From the NCBI GenBank assembly GCA_023954855.1, contig JAGSGY010000001.1, forward strand, positions 1-64,000: 64,000 bases of DNA, in the 5' to 3' direction. Below, one piece after another: positions 27,725 to 36,058 of the stretch. Under the pieces are notes generated by a model. It saw only the letters and a list, made by a program, of their open reading frames with translations. It was not told where the DNA came from and ran no database searches. This DNA comes from Pseudomonadota bacterium (GTDB lineage: Bacteria; Myxococcota_A; UBA796; GCA-2862545). The position numbers and the translations under genes are program-made. The first letter of the stretch is position 1. The number at the start of each line of letters is the position of its first letter.

Positions 27725-29217
27725 TCGCCGTGGACGGAAGCACGGTGACCGGCGCCTTGGAGGCGAGCGCCCAAGTCGTCGTGGTTGGCAGCGGCCCCGC
27801 GGGATCGGCCTTCGCCCTGGCCCTTGCTGAGGCCGGCGTAGACGTGCTTGTTCTCGAGGAGGGCCCGCATATCCAAGCTTCGGAGTATCACCCGGACAGC
27901 TTCGGGGGCATGCGACAGCTCTACCGAGGCATGGGCGCGACTGTGACACGTTCGCGGGCCCCGCTGCCGGTGGTGCAAGGACGCGCAGTCGGCGGAACCT
28001 CCGTGATCAACGGCGCGATCAGCTGGCGCCTGCCCGAGGACGTCTGGAAGCGTTGGATCGCGAACGACCCAGCGCTCGAAGAGACGCTGCCATGGCAGGC
28101 TCTGCAGACCACCACCGACACCATCGAACGGCGCTTGAGCATTCGTCCGACGCCCGTCGAGCTCACGGGCGCCAACGACCGTCTCATGGCGGCTGGGGCC
28201 GAGGCACTTGGCATCGACCACCGGCCGATTCGCCGGAATGTTCGCGACTGCGAAGGCGCTGGGCGCTGCCTTCAAGGTTGTCCGACGAGCCGCAAACAGT
28301 CGATGGACGTGGCCTTTCTACCGGCTGCAGCGACGGCTGGCGCCCGAATCATCTGCGGGGCTGAGGTCATCGCCATCACGCAAGAGCGGGGTTCGGTGTC
28401 GGGCTTGACGGGAAGCATGGCTGGAGGAGGCCGCTTCACGGTGCGGTGTGACACCGTAGTGCTCGCCGCCAGCGCCGTGCAGTCCCCTCTCCTCTTACAA
28501 GCGTCCGGACTCAAGCGCGCTCCGGTGGGGGCTCACTTCCGGGCGCATCCGGGATTCTCGATGCTCGGGCGCTTCGCCGACCCCGTGAACGCCTGGGAGG
28601 GCTCTACACAGGGCCACGAGGTGACGGGTCTTCGCGCAGACGGGCTCAAGTTCGAAGCGCTCGGGCTCGACCCGGGCATGCTCGCCGCGCGCATGGGCGT
28701 GCTCGGCCGAAACCTGCGTCGCGCCGTTGACGAGGATCTTCCCCACATGGCCAGCTGGGCCGTCGCGCTGAAGGCGCAGTCCGAGGGCCGCGTGAAGCGC
28801 TCTTGGTTCGGACCTCCCGTGCGCTACGACCTCCACGACGCCGACCTGGCCCTTGCACGCAGGGGCATCCGCGTTCTCGGCGAGATGATGTTCGCGGCGG
28901 GGGCCGAGTACGTGCTTCCCGGCGTTGCCGGCTTCGACAAGCGCGTCGAAGATCCCTCACGCCTTGCTGCTCTGGAAGAAGAGGGACCACGCGATCCGCG
29001 GTGCTACACCGGCGTGATCACCCACCTCTTCGGTAGCTGCCGCATGGGATCCGATCCGAAAGACAGCGTGGTGGGCATCACCGGAGAGCACCACGATCTG
29101 CCTGGACTCTATGTCGTCGACAGCTCCATCTTCCCCACAAACACCGGCGTGAACCCGCAAACGTCCATTCTCTCGGTAAGCAGCTTGCTCGCAGACCGAT
29201 GGATCCGCGAACATTGA
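27721..29217 (+). CDS. GMC-family flavin oxidoreductase
   Basis: A 498-residue glucose-methanol-choline family flavoprotein. It has the FAD motif VVVGSGPAGSAFALALAEAG near the N-terminus, the family signature GRAVGGTSVINGAISWRLP, a four-Cys-like patch (DCEGAGRCLQGCPTSRK) as in fatty alcohol oxidases, and the C-terminal block FGSCRMG ... LYVVDSSIFPTNTGVNPQ with the catalytic pair. The start is TTG with GGGAG five bases upstream, overlapping the previous stop. With no oxygen-type context and a tetraheme cytochrome gene downstream, it may be a dehydrogenase that gives electrons to that cytochrome. The substrate (alcohol, sterol or sugar) cannot be read. Confidence 0.86.
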   Translation: MIAVDGSTVTGALEASAQVVVVGSGPAGSAFALALAEAGVDVLVLEEGPHIQASEYHPDSFGGMRQLYRGMGATVTRSRAPLPVVQGRAVGGTSVINGAISWRLPEDVWKRWIANDPALEETLPWQALQTTTDTIERRLSIRPTPVELTGANDRLMAAGAEALGIDHRPIRRNVRDCEGAGRCLQGCPTSRKQSMDVAFLPAAATAGARIICGAEVIAITQERGSVSGLTGSMAGGGRFTVRCDTVVLAASAVQSPLLLQASGLKRAPVGAHFRAHPGFSMLGRFADPVNAWEGSTQGHEVTGLRADGLKFEALGLDPGMLAARMGVLGRNLRRAVDEDLPHMASWAVALKAQSEGRVKRSWFGPPVRYDLHDADLALARRGIRVLGEMMFAAGAEYVLPGVAGFDKRVEDPSRLAALEEEGPRDPRCYTGVITHLFGSCRMGSDPKDSVVGITGEHHDLPGLYVVDSSIFPTNTGVNPQTSILSVSSLLADRWIREH

Positions 29218-29267
29218 TGGAACCACCTGTCCGGTACGAGGTCCACCCTCTCATCCCGGGAGGATCC

Positions 29268-29537
29268 ATGTTCCGCATCGCCGTTCTGCTCGCCGTCTTC
29301 GCTCCGTCTGTGTCCTTGGCTTGCGGCATGAAGCGGCCGCCCGTTCAGGTCGCCGAGCTGACCCTTGCGGACGCGTTTGACGCCATTGACCTCGACGAGG
29401 CCCCCGCCGAGAAGGCTGCAGACAAGCCTGCCGACGCCAACACCGCAAACGCTGCCGCCGCTGACCAGGCCGCGACCGACACCAAAGAAGAAGAGGCCAC
29501 CGTGGACGCGGAAGAGCCCGCCGAACCGGCCAGCTGA
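29268..29537 (+). CDS. Small exported Ala/Glu-rich protein, possible lipoprotein
   Basis: An 89-residue protein with a signal peptide (MFRIAVLLAVFAPSVSLAC). Cys19 could be lipidated, though Ser at -3 is off the usual lipobox. The mature part is low-complexity, rich in Ala, Glu, Asp and Thr (about residues 48-89), and probably unfolded. GGGAGG is upstream of the ATG. The stop overlaps the cytochrome start (TGATG), which couples the two. It may be a tether or a folding partner for the cytochrome; this is inference from context. Confidence 0.72.
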   Translation: MFRIAVLLAVFAPSVSLACGMKRPPVQVAELTLADAFDAIDLDEAPAEKAADKPADANTANAAAADQAATDTKEEEATVDAEEPAEPAS

Positions 29538-30682
29538 TGCGGTACTGGTGGGCCTTGCTCCTTCCCGTCGCAGGGCTCGCCACGATTCCAGGAGCGGTCG
29601 CCGACCCCGTTCCACCCCAGACGACTGCGTTCGTCGAAGGCAGCTGCGCGCTCTGTCACGCCGTGCCCGGGCTACCTGCGGAGCCGCGCACCACCTCGTG
29701 CACCGACTGCCACATCTGGATCAAGGCGGTCGCCTCTGACCCCCGCAAGCGCGAGAAGGCCAAGGAGATCTTCCCGCTCTGGGAGCGGTACGAGAAGAAT
29801 GTGCACTCGTACCTGGAGGTTCCAAACCTCGAAGCGGCGATGGCCAGACTCGAGCCCGAATGGGTTCGGGGCTACCTGCAGGACCCCCATGACCTGCGGC
29901 CAAATCTCGACGAGAGCATGCCGCGATTCGCGCTCTCAGAGGCCACACTCGACAGCATCGAGCAGGCCTTCGAGCAAGCGCGCGTCGACGTCGAACCCAC
30001 CCCGAAGCCACGGCGCAAGAACGTCGAGGCGGGCGAGGCCCTCTTCACGTCGGCCGGATGCGCCGCCTGCCATAGCTTGGGCCCCCACCACACCAGCGTG
30101 AGCCTTCCGATGGCGCCGGACCTTGCCCACACCCGCGCTCGGATGGACCCCGACGTTGCGGTGGCCTGGATCGCAAACCCGAAGGCCGTGTCCGAGCACG
30201 CGACGATGCCGGCTCTCGGCCTCGACCAGGACCAAGCGGTGCTGCTGAGGGACTACATCTGGCTCGCACGTCTCGACTGGGAATCCAGCCAGGTCACCCA
30301 GGCCGTGATCGAGCCCACCACCCAGCCGGTCACGTGGGAAGACGTCGAATCGCGCGTTTTTGGACGGATCTGCGCGCACTGCCACATGAATCCCGAGCTC
30401 AATCAGGGGCGCGCCGGGCCAGGAAATGCAGGTGGATTTGGCTATGCCCCAACGGGCATCGAACTTGAGACCTATGAGGGCGTTGTGGCCGCTATTGACG
30501 CCATCCCCGACGCCCTGCAGCGGCGCAGAGACGAAGCGGACCGCGACTGGGTCAAGCCCGGCAGTGCGCCTAGGGTCTTGACACGCCCCGATCAACCTGG
30601 CATGCCTCTAGGGCACCCTCCGATTCCCGATGAGGACATCTCCCTCGTCCTCGGCTGGATCGACCAAGGCATGCCGCGCTAG
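29537..30682 (+). CDS. Tetraheme c-type cytochrome
   Basis: A 381-residue exported cytochrome with a Sec signal peptide (residues 1-22, ending AVADP). It has four CXXCH heme sites: CALCH and CTDCH close together near residues 37-59, CAACH near 178 and CAHCH near 278. The first pair sits in a short Cys-rich domain; the third is within a mono-heme-like domain that ends with a possible Met ligand (ATMPALG). It would move electrons in the periplasm. It is coupled to the small exported protein gene and follows the GMC oxidoreductase gene. No homologue of known role is recognised. Confidence 0.85.
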   Translation: MRYWWALLLPVAGLATIPGAVADPVPPQTTAFVEGSCALCHAVPGLPAEPRTTSCTDCHIWIKAVASDPRKREKAKEIFPLWERYEKNVHSYLEVPNLEAAMARLEPEWVRGYLQDPHDLRPNLDESMPRFALSEATLDSIEQAFEQARVDVEPTPKPRRKNVEAGEALFTSAGCAACHSLGPHHTSVSLPMAPDLAHTRARMDPDVAVAWIANPKAVSEHATMPALGLDQDQAVLLRDYIWLARLDWESSQVTQAVIEPTTQPVTWEDVESRVFGRICAHCHMNPELNQGRAGPGNAGGFGYAPTGIELETYEGVVAAIDAIPDALQRRRDEADRDWVKPGSAPRVLTRPDQPGMPLGHPPIPDEDISLVLGWIDQGMPR

Positions 30683-30738
30683 CGGTCGGCCTCCTTCCTC
30701 TCTCCCCTCCCTCCCCAAAGCCCTCCCGGAGCTTCCCA

Positions 30739-31755
30739 ATGCGCCTCCAGAACCCGCCCGGCGGTCTGCCGTGGGCCTTGTACGCGATCACCGCGTCGAG
30801 CCTCATCCTGAACCTCGTCCTTCTCGTCAAGGTGGGCAGCCAAGACGCCCAGAGCGAGGCGATGGTCTCTGCTGAGGCCGCGCCCGTCGCCGAGGCGCCT
30901 GCCATCGTCGACGCCGCCGCCACCGAGCATGTTCCCGAGCCGGTTCCGGCCCCGATCGAAGAGGCCCCCGTGGCCGTGCCCGGCGACTTGAACGTCGTCC
31001 AAGCCTCGGTCACCCACAGCCTGGCGCGCACTTTCCAGAACGCACTTCCGGCGGAGCATGCCGACGTCGTCAGTGCCGTCTACGCCCGGCCCTTCTTCTG
31101 GGACCTCAACCTGCGCTCTGACCTACAGAAGGGCGACACGGTCCAGGTCGCCTACGCCTGGGACGGCGAGCTCGCGCGCGTTGATGCCGCGACCTACCAC
31201 AGCAAGAAGCTGGGCCGTACGCTGACCGCCTACAGCTTCATGACCACCGGCGATGACTATGCTTCCTACTGGTCCGTGGACGGGGTCGAGGCCGCAGAGC
31301 GTCTCGTGGACGGCCCGCTCAACCAGTACGAGCAGGTCACCTCGCTGCTCAAGGACCGCCCGACCCACAAGGGCATGGACTTCAAGGTCGCCGTCGGCAC
31401 CGATGTCGTCTCGCCTCGCAACGGCACGGTCACCCGTGCGGACTGGAACTGGAAATACAACGGGAACTGCGTGGAGGTTCGCTACAGCGACGGCACGATG
31501 GCCCGCTTCCTCCACCTCTCCGAGACTAAGGTCAAGGCCGGCCAGAGCATCAGCAAGGGCGCTGTCCTCGGTCTCTCCGGCAACACCGGCCGCAGCACCG
31601 CACCGCACCTTCACTATGAGCTCGAGAAGAGCGGCCGAGTCGTCGATCCGATCGACTACCACGGCACCGTGCGCCGCTCGGTCCCCGACAGTGACGTCGC
31701 AGCCTTCTCGACCGAGGTCGAGCGTCTTCAGGCGATTCTCGACACCGCGGGGTAG
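30739..31755 (+). CDS. M23 (LytM-type) peptidoglycan endopeptidase
   Basis: A 338-residue membrane-anchored protein. The N-terminal anchor is at about 12-32 (ALYAITASSLILNLVLLVKV), followed by an Ala/Pro/Glu-rich linker to about 85. Residues about 90-195 match the pre-catalytic OapA/Csd3-like part of M23 enzymes. The LytM domain has the zinc motifs HKGMDFK (His, Asp) and HLHYEL (HxH), so it appears active. It would cut peptide cross-links in the periplasm. The leader 30689-30726 is almost all pyrimidines. A good terminator follows the stop codon. Confidence 0.9.
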   Translation: MRLQNPPGGLPWALYAITASSLILNLVLLVKVGSQDAQSEAMVSAEAAPVAEAPAIVDAAATEHVPEPVPAPIEEAPVAVPGDLNVVQASVTHSLARTFQNALPAEHADVVSAVYARPFFWDLNLRSDLQKGDTVQVAYAWDGELARVDAATYHSKKLGRTLTAYSFMTTGDDYASYWSVDGVEAAERLVDGPLNQYEQVTSLLKDRPTHKGMDFKVAVGTDVVSPRNGTVTRADWNWKYNGNCVEVRYSDGTMARFLHLSETKVKAGQSISKGAVLGLSGNTGRSTAPHLHYELEKSGRVVDPIDYHGTVRRSVPDSDVAAFSTEVERLQAILDTAG

Positions 31756-31774
31756 TTCTCTCGTGAAGAGCAGC

Positions 31775-31799
31775 AGCCCGGCTCCGGCCGGGCTTCTTT
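31775..31799 (+). terminator. Rho-independent terminator after the M23 peptidase gene
   Basis: A perfect seven-pair stem, GCCCGGC and GCCGGGC, with a four-base loop (TCCG) is followed by TTCTTT. It lies 20 bases after the peptidase stop and 15 bases before the cupin start. It is the only textbook intrinsic terminator I found in the window. Confidence 0.85.
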
Positions 31800-31814
31800 G
31801 CTCAGGGAGTGTGC

Positions 31815-32266
31815 ATGCACCGCTGGCAGCAGCTGATCAGAGACCTCGACCTCGCGCCACACCCAGAGGGCGGCTTCTACCGAGAGACCTTTCGGTCGAT
31901 GGCGAGCGTCGACACGCCGCGAGGGCAGCGTTCTGCCTCGACGGCCATCTACTTCCTGCTTCCGCCCGATACCTTCTCGGCGTGGCATCGCGTCGTCAGC
32001 TCGGATGAGGCCTGGCACCTGTACGAGGGCGAGCTAGACCTGCACACCCTCGACGCCAACGGCCCAGGCGTCCAGCGTCTAACTGCCGACAATCCGCAGT
32101 TCGTCGTCCCTGCAGGACTCTGGCAAGCCGCCAAGCCCGTGGGGTACGCCCTGTGCGGCTGTACCGTGGCGCCAGGGTTTGACTTCGAGGACTTCGAGAT
32201 GCCCACCCGCGCCGAGCTCCGAGAGCTGTTCCCCTCGTACGCCGACGCGGTGGACGCCCTGACCCG

Positions 32267-32270
<4 letters not shown>
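31815..32270 (+). CDS. Cupin family protein (DUF985)
   Basis: A 151-residue single-domain cupin. The family start is clear: LDLAPHPEGGFYRETFRS, then STAIYFLLP, SAWHRVVSSDEAWHLYEGE (the cupin metal or sugar site), and PAGLWQAAKP. Some DUF985 proteins bind metal or sugar-like ligands, but their reaction is unknown. ATG at 31815 has AGGGAG five bases upstream; the GTG two codons earlier is less likely. The last four bases overlap the convergent aldehyde dehydrogenase gene. Confidence 0.87.
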
Positions 32271-33811
<1,541 letters not shown>

Positions 33812-33871
33812 TCACCCTCCCCTTAGAAGAGGGCGCAATTAACATAGGCGCCAGACCTATGGAGATCCTCG

Positions 33872-34159
33872 ATGCGATTCGCGTTCCTCGTTGCACTCGC
33901 CGGCTGCCAGCCAGCCCCCATTGAGTTGCCGCCGGCTCCGCCACCAGCGCGTGCGGTGGTGGAGCTCTACATGCATGCCGACGGAAAGACGAACTGTGTG
34001 GAACAGAGCGAGGGTGAGTGGCGCGCGAACGCGACCTGCTGTCCCGACGGCTTCTCTCCCGCTGGTTTTTCGGCCCCAGCCGCGACTCTCTACCTCGACG
34101 CCGACGGCAAGCCCGCCCGACGTCTGTTCCGCCACCTCGTCTGCATGGAGAACGGGTAA
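33872..34159 (+). CDS. Small lipoprotein of unknown function
   Basis: A 95-residue lipoprotein with a short signal and a textbook lipobox (LAGC, Cys12). A Pro-rich linker follows (about 14-26). The small folded part has a repeated pattern, LYMHADGKTNCV and LYLDADGKPARR, and three Cys at about 47, 61 and 62 that may form a disulfide. GGAG precedes the ATG. It stands alone between convergent or divergent neighbours. No family is recognised. Confidence 0.68.
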   Translation: MRFAFLVALAGCQPAPIELPPAPPPARAVVELYMHADGKTNCVEQSEGEWRANATCCPDGFSPAGFSAPAATLYLDADGKPARRLFRHLVCMENG

Positions 34160-34187
34160 ATACCGGTTCTTTCATGCAAATTCGCCC

Positions 34188-34210
34188 AACCTAATAAATC
34201 ACTTTAGGTT
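34188..34210. terminator. AT-rich inverted repeat between convergent genes (weak bidirectional terminator)
   Basis: AACCTAA and TTAGGTT form a seven-pair stem with a nine-base loop in an unusually AT-rich patch for this genome. It lies between the lipoprotein stop and the lpxA stop and overlaps the latter by two bases. There is no T-run, so a terminator role is uncertain. Confidence 0.4.
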
Positions 34211-34994
34211 AGCGCCGACCCACTGCTCGCGCGATCCCGCGCTTGCTCTCGGCGAGAAAGGCAAGCAACTCGTCGACCTCTGCGACGCTGTCCTGTGCCC
34301 GGACTCGGCCCATCGCGACCCGGAGTGGGAGTCCGTCGGTAAACAGCACGCGCCATGCATCCTTGAGCGCCGAGACCGCATCGGTCTGGACCTTCTCGCG
34401 ACGCAAGCCGGCCACATTGAGGCCAAACAGACGGGCGCGATCACCCTGTGCGAGCGTAAACGGCGGGACATCCTGGGTGCACATGGCCCCCTGGCCCACC
34501 ATCGCAAGCCGACCGATGCGGCAGTATTGGTGAATGGCCGCGCCGACACCGAGCACCGCTCCATCCCCGACGTCGACATGGCCCGCCAGGGTAGCGGCCG
34601 TAGACAAGGTCACGCCGTTTCCGACCGATGCGTCGCAGGCCACATGGGTCTGGCTCATGAAGTAGTTCTCGTCGCCGATCCGCGTCACGCCGCGTCCAGC
34701 GGAGCTCCCGCGGTGGACCGTCGTGAACTCGCGAAACTGGTTGCGCGCGCCAATCTCGAGTCGTGTGGCTACCGACGCGTCGTGCTGGTTGTCCTGGGGC
34801 GCACCACCGAGCACGGCATGGGCGTCAATCCGAGTGCCTTCACCCACTGAAGTTGGGCCCATCACCACGGCGTGGGGGCCTACCGAGACGCCATCTGCCA
34901 GCGTGACGCCCGCGCCGATAACGGCAAACGGACCAATCTCTACGTCGCCCAGCTTGGCTGTTTCATCGATGACAGCCGTGGGGTGAATCGCCAT
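34209..34994 (-). CDS. lpxA: LpxA-like acyl-ACP--UDP-GlcNAc O-acyltransferase, catalytic His replaced by Cys
   Basis: A 261-residue left-handed beta-helix protein with the LpxA layout: hexapeptide repeats from IHPTAVI to about residue 190, then a helical end. Aligned with E. coli LpxA at a constant offset of five, His117, His139 and His155 match His122, His144 and His160. However, the catalytic base His125 is Cys120 (THVACDASVGN; codon TGC at 34635-34637). The rest (QDVPPFTLAQGDRARLFGLN) is LpxA-like, not LpxD-like. It may be a slow, altered or inactive enzyme. The ATG has GAGGAGA upstream and is 11 bases after fabZ. Confidence 0.82.
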   Translation of the reverse strand: MAIHPTAVIDETAKLGDVEIGPFAVIGAGVTLADGVSVGPHAVVMGPTSVGEGTRIDAHAVLGGAPQDNQHDASVATRLEIGARNQFREFTTVHRGSSAGRGVTRIGDENYFMSQTHVACDASVGNGVTLSTAATLAGHVDVGDGAVLGVGAAIHQYCRIGRLAMVGQGAMCTQDVPPFTLAQGDRARLFGLNVAGLRREKVQTDAVSALKDAWRVLFTDGLPLRVAMGRVRAQDSVAEVDELLAFLAESKRGIARAVGRR

Positions 34995-35005
34995 GCGTTG
35001 TCTCC

Positions 35006-35440
35006 TCAGGCCTCTCGTGGGGCCATGACCGCCATCAGAGTACCGTTTGCGGCCCTCTCCCCGTCTACCGTCGCCGACGCCGTGAAGGTCACAAGGCCCC
35101 GCCGCACGCCCTGAAGTGACGCTTTGAGCGTGAGTGTCTCGCCAGGGCGAACGGGTCGCCTGAAGCGCAGCTTGTCGAAACCTACGAGGTAGACGACGTT
35201 GCCCGCGAGCGCAGCATCCCCACTCATCGCAGCGATGGCCGCCGTCTGGGCAAGCGCTTCGGCGATAAGGACCCCCGGCATCACCGGGTGTCCGGGGAAG
35301 TGCCCCCGGGTCCAGAACGCGTCATCGCGCACGTGGTGCACCGCCGTGGCGCTCGCACCGGGCTCGAGCTCAGTGACCTCGTCAACGAAGAGAAACGGCT
35401 CCCGGTGCGGGAGAAGCGCTTCGATCTGGTCGCGATTCAC
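35006..35440 (-). CDS. fabZ: 3-hydroxyacyl-ACP dehydratase FabZ
   Basis: A 144-residue hotdog-fold enzyme that dehydrates 3-hydroxyacyl-ACP in fatty acid synthesis. It has LLPHREPFLFVDEV, the catalytic His in RGHFPGHPVMPGV and the catalytic Glu in LIAEALAQTAA. The GTG start overlaps the skp stop by four bases (GTGA). In most relatives lpxD lies between skp and fabZ; here the two genes touch. Confidence 0.94.
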   Translation of the reverse strand: MNRDQIEALLPHREPFLFVDEVTELEPGASATAVHHVRDDAFWTRGHFPGHPVMPGVLIAEALAQTAAIAAMSGDAALAGNVVYLVGFDKLRFRRPVRPGETLTLKASLQGVRRGLVTFTASATVDGERAANGTLMAVMAPREA

Positions 35441-35931
35441 TTGGCGTTGTAGCGCTGAATGAGCGTGTCCGTCATGTCGACGGTGTCGCCACCGCTGTAC
35501 ACGACCGCAGCCTTGTCGACGACGAGGGCGTAGCCATTCTCGCTCGCAATCGTGCCGGTCAGCGCGCGCATCTTCTTGTCGAGGTCCGCGAGCAGCTGGT
35601 AGTACGTCGTCTGCATTTCCTGCTCGTACTGCTGGTATAGCTGCTGGAAGCGCTGCTGCTTCGCGACAATTCCGGCCTCGAGCTCGGCACGGGCCGCATC
35701 GGTCATCACCTGCGAGCGGGTCTGGTAGTCCGCGAGCTCGCCCTCGAGTTCCTTGCCCATGGCATCGAGCTCGGCCTTACGCGTCGCGTACATGGTCTCG
35801 AGCTGGGTCTGCGCGGACTTACCCTCGTCGGTCTCGTTGACGGCGCGCTCGAAGTCCACCACGGCAAGGGTGCCGGCCTGGGCGACCGTGGCGAAGAGCA
35901 GCGCGAAGAGAAGAGTGAACTGACGAAGCAT
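35437..35931 (-). CDS. skp: Periplasmic chaperone Skp/OmpH
   Basis: A 164-residue exported chaperone for outer membrane proteins. The signal peptide (residues 1-19) ends at VAQAG. The mature protein begins with the family strand LAVVDFERAVNET, then a long helical hairpin rich in Gln, Glu and Arg (about 40-125), and ends with the strand YALVVDKAAVVYSG, as in Skp. GAGG before the ATG supports the start. It is downstream of bamA, separated by 127 bases that hold an imperfect GTGTC/GACAC hairpin but no gene. Confidence 0.92.
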   Translation of the reverse strand: MLRQFTLLFALLFATVAQAGTLAVVDFERAVNETDEGKSAQTQLETMYATRKAELDAMGKELEGELADYQTRSQVMTDAARAELEAGIVAKQQRFQQLYQQYEQEMQTTYYQLLADLDKKMRALTGTIASENGYALVVDKAAVVYSGGDTVDMTDTLIQRYNAK

Positions 35932-36058
35932 AGAAACCTCTGAAGTTTGCGAGTCGCGGGCTTAACCGCTCGACCTCGGCCTTACCAACGCACGAAGTGC
36001 CGGCCACCTTCCCCTGTGTCCCGCGACACGGGAACCCTTCAGAGTCGGCGGCGCTGCT

